Assembly: GCA_030068145.1 (NCBI GenBank)
Contig: JAPJBO010000024.1
Coordinates: 248,001-312,000, forward strand
DNA: 64,000 nucleotides
DNA from: Diplonema papillatum
Taxonomy: Eukaryota; Euglenozoa; Diplonemea; Diplonemida; Diplonemidae
Direction: 5' to 3'
Of this stretch, positions 23,668 to 36,089 are shown one piece after another (the first letter of the stretch is position 1; every line of letters begins with the position of its first letter). The notes under the pieces are model-generated. The model was not told where the DNA came from. It saw only the letters and a list, made by a program, of their open reading frames with translations, and did not search any database. Both the position numbers and the translations under genes were made by a program.

Positions 23668-24100
23668 TTTCTTCATTTTTTTCTTTAGACTTTTCAGGTT
23701 TTAAGAATCCGTGCTTTGTGTCTACGGTCGACAGCTGAGGCAGGTTGGTGTTCTTTCCTTGGGGTGGAGTGTGGCTGGTACCTGCTAGTTCGTCCGTTGG
23801 GTTGTCTTAGCAGCTGTGTTTTCTAGAGAGAGAGAGAGAGACGAGTTAGAGTGCAGTCCCGTACTACTACGGCGGGTAAGTTCAGCTAGAGATCTTTGTG
23901 TTACCTTTCGACGAGGGAATATTTTTGTAGGCACTTAATTTTTTTTAGAGTGCAAGTTCACCTTTTCTTGCGTTATTTGTGGATCTTGCGTTATTTGTGG
24001 ATTAGAAGGTCAGTATTTTAAAGTTTCTTTTAGACGGGTTCTTCTCTTTTTTTTTAGAGTGAAAGTTCGCTTGAAACAAAAAAGAGTTAAAGTTTTTTTT
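23668..24100. other. No gene seen; partial family A cores
   Basis: (GA)n at about 23826-23841. Cores near 23945 and 24047. Confidence 0.5.
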
Positions 24101-24250
24101 CCCGGATGCGATTCTTTACTTTCCGGCTGCCACAGTAAAGTCCACATTTTTCTCGTGACACGCCCTCGGGCGAGTCTCAAGAAAAAATTGATTTCGCGGG
24201 AAGTAATGGCTTTTTTAATTCCGGTAATAAATAGCCATTTTTTTTTTTAC
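24101..24250. mobile_element. Solo end of the 7961-9139 family fused to half palindrome
   Basis: CCCGGATGCGATTCTTTACT end (24101-24151), then the ctcgggcgagtctc..gaaaaaattgatttcgcggg palindrome arm. Confidence 0.7.
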
Positions 24251-24887
24251 TTTTTGCAGGGGACTTTAGCACTTTGTCTGACCGAGCAAAAAAGCCGGTT
24301 TCAGCCAAAACCCCGGTTTTGGGCCTGTGGGTGTCTGAGTGCCTGGAACCGTCGCCCCGCGCACGCAAACTAAGGAACGGAGGGGGTGGTGAGATGTAGG
24401 CTTGTCGTGGCGGTGTGCACGTCTATCAAACCACGGAGATGGTAGGTGACAAGCTTTGAATATGCAGTACTGTACAGTACAGGTAGAGGGGGCCCACTTG
24501 AAATCGAGTTTTACAAATTATTTCATTGTTATGAAAAACCGAAACCGGAAAACCCCAGTTTCTGAAACCGGGAAACCGGGTTGCTAAAGTCCCCTGCTTT
24601 TTGGAAGGGCAGGGTACGAGTTCAGATGTTCCTGGGGTTTGCAGATATTAACCGTACACGGGGGGTGGGTGGTTTTGGGGTGTGGTTCGGTCGTTGACGC
24701 TGTCGTTTCGGTGCCGCGAGCCCACAAACCTCCGTCAATTCCTTTACCGGTAAGTTTCAGCCTTGCGAATGTACTCCCTCCTGAACCCAGAATCTTTGAT
24801 TTCTCGTTCTCGGAGAGTGTCGTGGGAGAGCCAAAATGACTTCCCTCGATCCTGAGACGGCCTTGAGATCGTCCGCAACTTTTGTCC
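24251..24887. other. No gene seen
   Basis: Unassigned DNA with a short 'tactgtacagta' palindrome at 24467. Confidence 0.4.
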
Positions 24888-25187
24888 AAAAATACTCGAC
24901 GTAGCTGCTTTGACTCCGAATGGAAGGGAGGTAATATAGAGGTAGAGGGGAAAATACAATACAAACACAATCTGATTTGTTCTTCGCTTACACCACCGTG
25001 TGTTGTTCTCTCACTCAGGACTTTTGACCTGTTGTGTTCGTGTGATTTGTCGTGTAGGGGTAGACCCGCATGACCTCACGCCATTCAACACGTGGTTCGG
25101 TAGTTGCAGCACTTGGGATCCTTCGGCTCTTTGTCTGGCAGTTATTGTCGAGCATTTCCTTCCAAGCTGGCGCATATGTAAAAAAAG
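24888..25187 (+). repeat. Family C SINE-like repeat, copy 1
   Basis: Reference copy of about 290 bp. It starts AAAATACTCGACGTAGCTGC, has a central 'cacgtggttcggtag' that loosely resembles a Pol III B box, and ends AAGCTGGCGC.TATGTAAAAAA. The A-rich end after a constant terminus suggests retroposition. Confidence 0.8.
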
Positions 25188-25936
25188 TACCCGCGTGTCC
25201 ACGTGCACCACAGCATCGTACGTTGCCAGAATCTTTCTGCCCAAAACCGCCCCCCTTTTGTTTGGCTATTCGTTTGACTCGGACAACTGTTTAAACGCCT
25301 GCCTCTTTCTAGCGTTATTTGTGGATTAGAAGGTCGGTATTTTAAAGTCTCCGGTTGACCGTAGAGGCTTGGGTATGGCGGGGGGTTGAGAAAAGTAAAA
25401 GAGTGCGAATCGTTTCGGGTGTTGTGTCACTCCGTTGTGAAACCTTGTGAAGTCCCCTAACGCGTTTAGAGGGTGCTTGGGTTTGGGTAGGGTGTGGTCG
25501 TTCTGCTGCGGCGTGAAGTTTCGTTCTTCTTCTTTTAGCGTCGACGCTCGCTTCGGAGTTCGCTCTTTTTGCTTGCTGGGAGTGTTTTGGAGTTTAAAGC
25601 CCCCGGAATTTTGGAGAGATTTCCGGGCGTTGAGGCTGGGTAGAGAAAGAGAGGTTCACTCTTCGGTACGACAGGGCGACTACCGCAAAATCGATCGAGG
25701 GCTGCGAGGTCGGGAACCTCTCATCGGCAGCTGCGAGCAGGGTTCAAAAAAAAAAAGGGGGAAACAGCATGGAATAACAAGGGGCAGACTCTGTTGACCT
25801 CTTGCTTTTTAGAGTTAAAGTTCGCTTGAAATTCCGGGGGTTTTGTTGTTGTCTGAACCGAAAAAGAAGGAATGATCGAAACAAAGTTTTTAAAGTTTGC
25901 CCTACGCCTCCCCCAATTTTCTTTCTGTGTAACCAT
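25188..25936. other. No gene seen; family A cores near 25330 and 25804
   Basis: Unassigned apart from the cores. Confidence 0.45.
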
Positions 25937-26199
25937 GGTACCAGGGAAAGCCTGCTACACGGGAGCCAAGCTGCACGTGTTCGGCGGTACTGCAGAGCCA
26001 CGGGCCTACGGGTCAAGTGGCTAACGATTTCCAAAACTAAAGCATCAAGGCTTGGCGCACCTTGGGGCTTGGCGCTCGCGCTGAACACAAGCTCGTAGAG
26101 ACGGTCAGCCCCACAGGGTTGTGGCACTGTGCTGCCTCCGACTCAAGCTTTGCAAGCTGTGGTTGACCCTCACGTTCCTGGACCAGGAGCGGCCTTTTC
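25937..26199. repeat. Family B, copy 4
   Basis: A short internal deletion in the 'cagagcggacgg' part. Confidence 0.88.
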
Positions 26200-27026
26200 T
26201 CTTTTTCTTTCTCCAAACATGAAATGTTGGAGGAAATGAGAAGCTCGTCGCCGCGAACCGTGGCGTTTTCACTTGCGTCCTGAATCCAGCTTTACGTAAA
26301 AAACGATCAGGCACTGCGTTCAGCGAAAACAACTCTCTCTTCACATCATCATCATCATCATCATTAGTTTTGTATCAGCCGCGGTTGTGCTAGTGACGAG
26401 CTCTTATTTCTTCTTTCTTCTTCTGAGCAACCTGTAGTGAAACCCATGAATATCCGCGTCAACTGGTCCCGGGGGACCAGGGTAACCTGGGTATGGCCGG
26501 GTTTGCCCGCTGCAAGTTCACTTTTTGCAGACAGTTTTTTTCAGGGCATCACGCTTGGGTTTTTCGGCCCCGTTTGGGACCGCCAACGGCTTCATGCATC
26601 TCTTCACTGTTTTTCAGCTGTTTCTGCACTTGGGGGGCTCACCTGCCAGTGTTGCACGCCTCTGCCTCCTCTCCGGCGTCAACCCCCAGTGTCGACGTAT
26701 CTTCACGACAAGGCTGGCCCTGAGAAGCCCTCGGACTGCACATTGACCTCTGTCGGGGCCTGGGTGGTGGTGTAGTGCCATTCTTTTCTTCTTTCTTTTT
26801 TTTTTTTTTTTCCGGTAGCCTTTCGGCATTAGCTTGGTCTCCGGCACATTTTCCAAATTTGGAACGGCGTTTTGCGTCCTCGCTCAGGAATGGGCTCAAC
26901 ACAGTGCGACGCGACGTATCTTCACGACAATGCTGGGCCCTGAGTGCCTCGGACTGCACATTGGCCACCTCTGCCGGGGGCCTGGGTGATGGTGTAGTGC
27001 CATATTTTTTCTTCGTTTTCCCCGCC
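26200..27026. other. No gene; degenerate 'gacgtatcttcacgac' repeats
   Basis: Two related segments (about 26620-26770 and 26870-27005) share cgacgtatcttcacgacaa and 'tcggactgcacattg'. A third relative is at about 49850-50030. (ATC)n lies at 26343-26365. Confidence 0.6.
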
Positions 27027-27420
27027 GGTCTTTCCAAATCCGGACTGACAGTCCCAATGTGGATATAGAAGCTCATCCCCTGGGCCTTTCCAAATCCGGA
27101 CTGACAGTCCAAATGTGGATATAGAAGCTCATCCCCTGGGCCTTTCCAAATCCGGACTGACAAGTCCAAATGTGGATATAGAAGCTCATCCCCTGGGCCT
27201 TTCCAAATCCGGACTGACAAGTCCAAATGCGGATATAGAAGCTCATCCCCTGGGCCTTTCCAAATCCGGACTGACAGTCCAAATGTGGATATAGAAGCTC
27301 ATCCCCTGGGCCTTTCCAAATCCGGGCTGACAGTCCAAATGTGGATATAGAAGCTCATCCCCTGGGCCTTTCCAAATTCGGACTGACAGTCCAAATGTGG
27401 TTACAAGAAGCCACCCCCTG
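27027..27420. repeat. 56-57-bp tandem array, about seven units
   Basis: Unit gggcctttccaaatccggac, then tgacagtccaaatgtggata, then a short tail. Repeat starts are at about 27082, 27138, 27195, 27252, 27308 and 27364. Confidence 0.95.
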
Positions 27421-27608
27421 GTTTTTTTTCAGCGCTTTCGAGACGGCTTTCGTGCTGGTCTTGTCTTCGGGTCTCCCCGTTGACCGTTGAGGCCGGGGTG
27501 GTAGGGTCCTGTGACAGAGTGAGCTGATGCCTCTCATCTCACCTTAAAAACACGGCTGAGTCACGCATGTGCTTGACAGACGCTAGCGCCCGACATTTCG
27601 CACACACG

Positions 27609-28215
27609 GTGGCACAAACCGAAGGAGGCGAAAGGCAAAACAGGAAAGGCAGACGAGAAGCTGCAATCGCGGATAAGGCAACGAGTACAGAGCAGCCGAC
27701 GCGCAGACGACCAGTGAGTCGCAGGTGGCACAAACCGAAGGAGGCGAAAGGCAAAATAGGAAAGGCAGACGAGAAGCTGCAATCGCGGATAAGGCAACGA
27801 GTACAGAGCAGCCGACGCGCAGACGACCAGTAAGTCGCAGGTGGCACAAACCGAAGGAGGCGAAAGGCAAAACAGGAAAGGCAGACGAGAAGCTGCAATC
27901 GCGGATAAGGCAACGAGTACAGAGCAGCCGGCGCGCAGACGACCAGTAAGTCGCAGGTGGCACAAACCGAAGGAGGCGAAAGGCAAAACAGCAAAGGCAG
28001 ACGAGAAGCTGCAATCGCGGATAAGGCGACGAGTACAGAGCAGCCGGCGCGCAGACGACCAGTAAGTCGCAGGTGGCACAAACCGAAGGAGGCGAAAGGC
28101 AAAACAGCAAAGGCAGACGAGAAGCTGCAATCGCGGATAAGGCAACGAGTACAGAGCAGCCGACGCGCAGACGAGCAGTGAAGCGGCCCGCGTCGCAGGT
28201 GGCACAAACCGAAGA
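27609..28215. repeat. 116-bp tandem array, five units plus a part
   Basis: Starts at 27609, 27725, 27841, 27957 and 28073, with a partial unit at 28198. 116 is not a multiple of 3, so the frame shifts each unit. The three overlapping minus-strand ORFs of 244-293 codons exist only because the unit lacks minus-strand stops in every frame. Confidence 0.95.
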
Positions 28216-28763
28216 AGCCCGTGCGGCAGGGAGTGGAGACGAGGTGATGCAAGACGAAGGGGAAGCGCGAAGCGACCAGCCCGGACGGACCAACAAGACG
28301 GAAGACCAAGCGACCAAGAGAAGGAGGGGGACGCGACCCAGAGACCCGGGCTAAGTAGCCTGGAACTAGTGTGATGGACCTTTCTTCGGAGGGGCTCACG
28401 CACTCAAAGCGTATAGACACGGGTGCTTACAGACTTTTCAAAAAATATAAAGTATTTGAAGTACTATTTTCTTCTTTTCGTAATTTTTGGGCTTTGATTC
28501 AGGAGGCGTTGTCATCTTTCGGACAGTATTTTACACGTGACTGACAGTGGCGGGCACTTTCTTTCTTTCGGGGGTGCTGCGGGAAAAATATGGGGGGCAG
28601 CTGGTGATCTGGCCGAGACCACTTCAGACCGCTTTGGAGTGAGCAGCAGCAGCAGGTTCTGCAAGTGGCAAACCTTCGCCGGGGGGAAAATCTTAGTTTA
28701 TTGTTTAGGCGAGCCTGGGCAACGGTGTTCCCTTGTGGCACCACCCCCCGCGTACGCGGAATG
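28216..28763. other. No gene seen
   Basis: A basic frame continues briefly after the array (ends 28354) without a recognisable domain. Confidence 0.4.
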
Positions 28764-29034
28764 AAAATCCTCGACGTAGCTTTTTTGACTCCGAATGGAA
28801 GGGAAGAAGTATAGAGGTAAGGGGCAAATACAAAACAAACACAACCCGATTCTGTTTTCGCTTACACCACCGTGTGTGTGTGTTGTTTTCTCAGGACTTT
28901 TACCTGTTGTGAATGTGTGCATGACCTCACGTCCGTTCAACACGTGGTTCGGTAGATACAGCACTTGGGAATCCCTTCGGTTCTTTGTCTGGCAGCTTTT
29001 GTCGAACATTTCCTTCCAAGCTGGCGCTGCATGC
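28764..29034 (+). repeat. Family C, copy 2
   Basis: Internally shortened. Directly abuts a family D copy head to tail. Confidence 0.8.
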
Positions 29035-29268
29035 GAAAATACTCGAGGGACTGCCTTGTGCTTACTTCGAAGGAGGCTAGAGGGGGAGAAACAATACAAC
29101 TACAAAATGGGTCTTTTTTGTTGAACGCTTACGCCCGCCACTGAACCCAGATTCACCTGTGTTTCGTGTGGGCTACAGCACATTTACCTCCTTTGATCTT
29201 TTGCAACTGGCAGCCTCCTCAAGTATTTCCTACAAAGCAGGTGCTTATACAAAAAAAATATTTGCAGG
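29035..29268 (+). repeat. Family D SINE-like repeat, copy 1
   Basis: About 230 bp. It starts AAAATACTCGAGGGACTGCC and ends AAAGCAGGTGCTTATAC plus A-run. Start and end resemble family C, so C and D are sister subfamilies. Confidence 0.8.
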
Positions 29269-29350
29269 ACGGAATAAACCTGGGACTTCGAGGCCCGACT
29301 TTTTCTTTTCAGCGTTTTCTGTGGACTTTTAAAGGTTCGGGTGTTTTCGG

Positions 29351-29662
29351 CAGGGCTTACGCTCCGTTTTCGCTCAGAGGAGAAAATACGTGTGGTCCAC
29401 ATGTGGGCGCTTAAGGTTCGAGGGAAAACAAAAGAACCTTTCCCCTTATGTGCGACGCCAAAAGAAAATAGCGTCGCTACTGGACTTGGCGACACCTGGC
29501 TGTGCGGCCTTTACCACTAGTGGGCCTAGACTCCCCCTGCATGTGGACGAATAAATCAAAATCCACAGGTGGTGCCTGTGGATCCACACGTGGGGGAACA
29601 AAATCCAAAAAAGAATCGACGTGTGGAAATCCACACGTTCCACACGTGGAGCGTAGGCCCTG
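29351..29662. mobile_element. hAT-type MITE with 8-bp duplication, copy a
   Basis: 312 bp. Ends CAGGGCTTACGCTCC and its complement (GGAGCGTAGGCCCTG). Flanked by exact 8-bp direct repeats GTTTTCGG (29343-29350 and 29663-29670). CAGGG ends and 8-bp duplications are hAT hallmarks. Confidence 0.9.
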
Positions 29663-29782
29663 GTTTTCGGGTCTCTGGAGGCTAGGAGTCGGGTAGCGGG
29701 AAGGGATGCAGACCACATTTTGCACACTTTAACTCCGGCTAGCCAAGTTTGATGACTCCTGCTTCCTTTTTACGGTTGCATC

Positions 29783-30093
29783 CAGGGCTTACGCTCCACG
29801 TGTGGATTTCCACACGCTAATTCTTTTTGGATTCTGTTCCCCCACGTGTGGATCCACAGGCACCACATGTGGATTTTGATTTATTCGCCCACATGCAGGG
29901 GGTAGGCCCACTAGTGGTCAAGGCCGCACAGCCAGGTGTCGCCAAGCCCAGTAGCTACCTAGCGCTATTTTTTTTTTTTTTTTTTTTTTTGCCGTCGCAC
30001 ATACGGGGAAAGGTTTTTTCCCCTCGAACCTTAAGCGCCCACATGTGGACCACACATATTTTCTCTGAGACCGAAAACGGAGCGTAAGCCCTG
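29783..30093. mobile_element. hAT-type MITE, copy b (opposite orientation)
   Basis: 311 bp, inverted relative to copy a and only 120 bp away. Flanked by exact 8-bp GTTGCATC (29775-29782 and 30094-30101). A 26-base T-run lies inside. Confidence 0.9.
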
Positions 30094-30175
30094 GTTGCAT
30101 CCGAAGGGACGAGCGGCGTTGGTGGGTGTTGCGACCTTTTTTTAGAGTGCAAACTCACTTGCACTCTAGCGATCC

Positions 30176-30395
30176 GGGGGAGAAAATCTTAATTTAATGT
30201 TTAGGCAGAGCACTGCCTCTCATGCATGGTTGATGCTAGCATCAAGTCGTCTTCAAGGAAGATGTTGTCTAGGAAAGGGATGCAAAATAGAAAGAGGTGA
30301 AAAGGGTAGTGTACGGCTCCCAAAGTGGGGTATGAAACCTTGAGGGACTAACTAGCCCTCTGTGTTTTTTTTTTTTCTTTTTCACCGCGGTGGTG
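30176..30395. repeat. Family L repeat, copy 1
   Basis: Contains 'ggcagagcactgcctctcatgc' and 'atggttgatgctagcatc', and ends near 'ccttgagggactagcc'. Partial relatives at about 28680, 36000 and 49275. Confidence 0.75.
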
Positions 30396-30438
30396 TGCGC
30401 ACCTCGTTCTTCGTCTCATGTTGGGGAGGGGTCTTTTG

Positions 30439-30505
30439 TTTTAGAGTGAAAGTTCGCTTGAAACTCCGGGGTTTTAAAGTCTCCGGGTGACCTTCGTCGA
30501 TACGG
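30439..30505 (-). repeat. Family A copy
   Basis: Full core, same subfamily as 10711. Confidence 0.8.
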
Positions 30506-30640
30506 GAAGATATCCTTTGTGCTCTGAGTGGCGTATGGGTGGTGGTTACACGAGGTAAGAGAATCGGTGGGTACCTTAGTTGTAGGTCATTGGTGGTTTC
30601 GGCCAGTATCCAACGTACCTTAATTTACGGCAGGTCCTCA

Positions 30641-30716
30641 TTTTTAGAGGTAAAGTTCGCTTGAAATTCCGGGGTTTTAGGATCTCCGTGTGACCGTTCA
30701 CGAATGGGTTCTCTTA
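30641..30716 (-). repeat. Family A copy
   Basis: Subfamily with 'gtgtgaccgttcacgaatgggttctctta'. Confidence 0.8.
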
Positions 30717-30965
30717 CGCCTGGAACGGGCACTCCGGTGGAACTGGGGGACAAAGGAAGGGGGTGGGTGGTGGTTGAGAGGGGCCAATACTACGCTCCGG
30801 GGGAAGGTCACTCTCTTTGCAGGGTGCTTCGATTCCCCCTTACAGCGATTTCTTTCTTTTTCGTTATTTTTCGTGCCTCGTTCTGAGAGTGAAAGTATTT
30901 GTGTCTTAACAAATGCAGTTTGTCGAGAACAAAAAAAAGAAAAAACGGTCGAACGGTTGTTTGGA

Positions 30966-31165
30966 GGAGGGGGGGGAAAATCTTTGTTTAATGTTAAGGC
31001 AGAGCACTGCCTCTCATGCATGGTTGATGCTAGCATCAAGTCTTCTTCGAGGAAGATGTCGTCTAGGAAAGGGATGCAAAATAGAAAATAGAAAGTTGTA
31101 AAGAGGGGAGTGTACGGCTCCCAAAGTGGGGAATGAAACCTTGAGGGACTAGCCCCCTGTATTTT
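30966..31165. repeat. Family L, copy 2
   Basis: Same layout as copy 1. The 265-codon minus frame across it is not credible. Confidence 0.75.
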
Positions 31166-31349
31166 TTCACCATTGGGGGGGGGGGCAATCTGCGAAGTAA
31201 ACTCCGCAGCGCACAGTGGACATGGGGTGGCCGTGTGCAGCACCAATGGTTGGAGTACCAAAAGGATTTTTTTCTGTGGGTGTGTTTCAGCAATTGTTTG
31301 GGGGTGGGCGGTATCCGGTACGGCAACAACGGTGCTCCCCCCTTTCTCT

Positions 31350-31590
31350 AAAAAATACTCAAGGGGCTGCCTTGTGCATACTTTGAAGGAGGCGAGAGAG
31401 GGAGACACAATACGTTTTACAAAAAATAGGTCTCTTTTTGTTTGGAGTGAAAGCTTTTGTTGAGCGCTGACGCCCGCCACTAAACCGAGATTCACCTTTT
31501 GTTTGCGTGTGGGCTACAGCACATTCACCTCCTTCGATCTTTCGCAACTGGCAGCCTTCTCAAGTACTTCCTACAAAGCAGGTGCTTGAA
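31350..31590 (+). repeat. Family D, copy 2
   Basis: Starts 'aaaaaatactcaaggggctgcc' and ends at the gcttg before an A-rich stretch. Confidence 0.75.
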
Positions 31591-32121
31591 ATCAAAACCT
31601 GTGATCAACTGGTTCACTGGTCTTGTATTTTCTTTTTTTCCGTTGGGCGGCGGGGGGGAGAGCGTGCTCTTTTTCGACGGCACCGGCTGCCCTGCCGTTG
31701 GCCCCACCCGAAAACCTGCGTAGTTTTGGTATGGTTTATTTTGCTTTTTCGTTTGTCGGCACCATTATTTTTACTTTCAGCGTCTTTTTTTCCTGCCTTC
31801 CAGCGACGGCATCTTTGGGGGTTCTTTCTTTGCCGTGGGGGTTCTGGACTTTTGGGTGCCATAGAGTTGCCTGACTCTCTCTATATGCCGCCCACGTCAC
31901 CAGTCAGAACGCGAGACGCAGCTGCAGAGGCGGCAGAGGTGCGGTGCCGCTGGAACGTATGCTGACTGCCACACCTACGCCGCCCGACAAAGCGTTCGGT
32001 TCTAAGACTAACCATTTTGTTTTTTCTACGTTGTGTTGGAGCTTACTTGTGCTGGTAGCTGGTGTGGGTGTGTGTGTGTTAGATCTCAGTTGTGGGTAAT
32101 CCTTGCGCGGAATATAGCCCA
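31591..32121. other. No gene seen
   Basis: Unassigned, T-rich. Confidence 0.4.
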
Positions 32122-33438
<1,317 letters not shown>

Positions 33439-33745
33439 CCTGCGCCGCAGGCGCGGAAACTTTTAAACGGTCGCACTTACGGATCAAAGCAGATGGGCAG
33501 TAGGGTGGCTCGTCACAACTAGGTTGGCTGACATGTCAATTAAACCTGCGCCGCAGGCGCGGAAATTTTGACGGTCGCACTTACAGCTAAACAGATGGAC
33601 GGGAACTTGTTGGTTGTTCACCGGCTGCAGCAGGTTTTCGTCCACGGTGGAACACTGTGAACAGAAAGAGCAAATAATGCGGTAGCCCCATTACAGAAGA
33701 TACTCAGCCAAAATAAAGACCTGCGCCGCAGGCGCGGAAAATTTT
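33439..33745. repeat. Three copies of a CCTGCGCCGCAGG palindromic motif
   Basis: At 33439, 33545 and 33719. The first two continue identically into GCGCGGAAA.TTT..ACGG and TCGCACTTAC. Confidence 0.8.
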
Positions 33746-33779
33746 TGGCGCCTTTCTGGCCAGCCAGCTAAGTACGAAG

Positions 33780-34660
33780 ATCGCAAAACAGTTTTCCGTG
33801 AAAGAAATTTCCGCCGGTGGTTTCTGCTCTGAGAAGATTTTTTCCATCAGGTTTCTGCCACAAGAAATTTCCACCAATGGGTTCCTTTAGAAAACATTTC
33901 CACCAACAATTTCTGTTAGAAAAGTTTTCCGCCAAGCTTCCCGTGAAAGAAATTTCCGTCGGTGGTTTCTGCCATGAGAAAATTTCCATCAGTTTTCTGT
34001 CGTGAGAGAAAATTTCCACCAACAGTATTCCACAAAGAAATTTCCGCCAGTAGCTTTCGCCTCGAGAAAATTTCCACCAGTTTTCTGTCACGAGAGAAAT
34101 TTCCACCACCAGTTTCCCACGAAACAAATTTCCGCGTAGTTTTCACGAGAACATTTCCATCATCGGTTTCCGTCACGAAAGAAATTTCCGTCAGTAGTTT
34201 CCGCAACGAGAAAATTTCCATCAATTTTCTGTCGTGAGAGAAAATTTCCACCAACAGTATTCCACAAAGAAATTTCCGCCAGTAGTTTCCACGAGAACAT
34301 TTCCATCATCGGTTTCCGTCACGAAAGAAATTTCCGTCAGTAGTTTCCGCCACGAGAAAATTTCCATCAGTTTTCTGTCGTGAGAGAAATTTCCACCAAC
34401 AGTATTCCACAAAGAAATTTCCGCCAGTAGTTTCCACGAGAACATTTCCACCAGGTTTCCACCACGAGAGAAATTTCCGCCAGTATAGCTTTCGCCTCGA
34501 GAAATTTCCACCAGTTTTCTGTCACGAGAGAAATTTCCACCACCAGTTTCCCACGAAACAAATTTCCGCGTAGTTTTCACGAGAACATTTCCATCATCGG
34601 TTTCCGTCACGAGAGAAATTTCCGGCAGTTGTTCCCGCCACGAGAAAATTTCCAGCCTAC
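33780..34660. repeat. Dense RAAATTTCC(A/G)(C/T)CA array
   Basis: About 30 copies of a motif containing (G/A)AAATTTCC, spaced about 28-35 bases, alternating with cacgagag, cgtgagag or ccacaaag spacers. A higher-order repetition of several motifs is visible (spacer order at 34010-34130 recurs at 34245-34330 and 34390-34560). Confidence 0.9.
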
Positions 34661-35017
34661 ACAGTGACAAAACAGAAATCTGGAATTTTTTTTTTCCCAG
34701 AATTTTTCTGACTTTTTTTTTTTTTTCCCTCTTTTTTTGACACACCCGGTGTCTGACACCGGGACACCGGGTTTTTAAAGTCCCCTGATGTTTGTAATGG
34801 TTTTGCTTGTTGCCCCTCCCAACCTCGCTTTTTTGGCGAGTGGATACGGATAGTCACACTGCGCCACAGTCAGTGTAAGAGTCCGCACAGTGAGAAGGCA
34901 ATATGCGCGGCCGAAGATAATTACCCCGGTGGCCCCTGCCCAGCCTCAGCAGCCGGAGCGTAGAAATGAACCCCCGATTGTGGCGGGGTGCTTTGTTTCG
35001 GTTTTACGCGATCACAT

Positions 35018-35750
35018 CGCATGTTCTGCATGAGTAGATATCTAGCACCTAACCACTATACCAAGGTGCTTGCAAGGCGGACCATACGCGGGTATACTGC
35101 AGGTGTACACATCATGTATGTGATGCATGTGCTGGCACAACCACTGGCATGCGGCGTAGTATCCCAAGGTGTACGTACAAGGGCCACCAGACGGGTATAC
35201 GAGTCTACTGTGGGTGTACATATCAAACATAGTATGTTCTGCATATGTAGATATCTAGCACCTCAGGATGCTGGCACAACCACTGGCATGCTGCGTAGTA
35301 TCCCAAGGTGTACTTACAAAAGGCAACCAGAGGGGTTTTCGAGTATACTGTGGGTGTACATATCAAACATAGTGCGTTCTGCATGTGTAGATATCTAGCA
35401 CCTCAGGATGCTGGCACAACCACTGGTTTGCTGCGTAGTATCCCAAGGTGTACTTACAAAAGGCAACCAGAGGGGTTTTCGAGTATACTGTGGGTGTACA
35501 TATCAAACATAGTACGTTCTGCATGTGTAGATATCTAGCACCTCAGGATGCTGGCACAACCACTGGTTTGCTGCGTAGTATCCCAAGGTGTACTTACAAA
35601 AGGCAACCAGAGGGGTTTTCGAGTATACTGTGGGTGTACATATCAAACATAGTATGTTCTGCATGTGTAGATATCTAGCACCTCAGGATGCTGGCACAGC
35701 GCCACTTGCATGCTGCGTAGTATCCCAAGGTGTACTTACAAGCATGCATG
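35018..35750. repeat. 140-bp satellite, about five units
   Basis: 'gatatctagcacc' at 35037, 35250, 35390, 35530 and 35670. The last three intervals are exactly 140 and the first interval is longer. Confidence 0.95.
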
Positions 35751-36089
35751 TCCTCTGTTTCGCGTGTGACTCGGGCACGCCGCCGTCTATTCCGTCTTCC
35801 GAGGCTGAACTACCACCACTGTGTACCTTCGGCCTTTGCCGCTTTTTCGCACAAAGGAAAAGAGCCCCTCCCCCCCCCCCCCCCCCCCAAGCAGCTAAAC
35901 CTATCAAAAACTGCAAGAAAGGGCGCCGCAGCACTTTTTAATAGTTTGAAAGTTGTGGAAGCTTTTGCTTGAAAGAAGTAGGGGGGGGGGGGGGGGGGAA
36001 TCTTAGCTTCATGTTTAGGCAGAGCACTGCCTCTCATGGGGGGAAAATGTGTCTCGAGGGATGCAACGTGGTGGGGGCTTTTCAGCGAG
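35751..36089. other. No gene seen; C-run and G-run
   Basis: Poly-C at about 35868-35888 and poly-G at about 35981-35998. Confidence 0.6.

Noticed and set aside
27539-28420. Three overlapping 244-293-aa minus-strand proteins
   Set aside because: The 116-bp unit shifts frame each copy, so the ORFs reflect absence of stops, not selection on a protein.
30698-31495. 265-aa minus-strand ORF
   Set aside because: It crosses family L, a T-rich tract and family D with no domain. Chance.
35018-35750. Coding tandem repeat (recurrent 76-aa ORFs)
   Set aside because: A 140-bp period is not a multiple of three, and each ORF ends within one unit.
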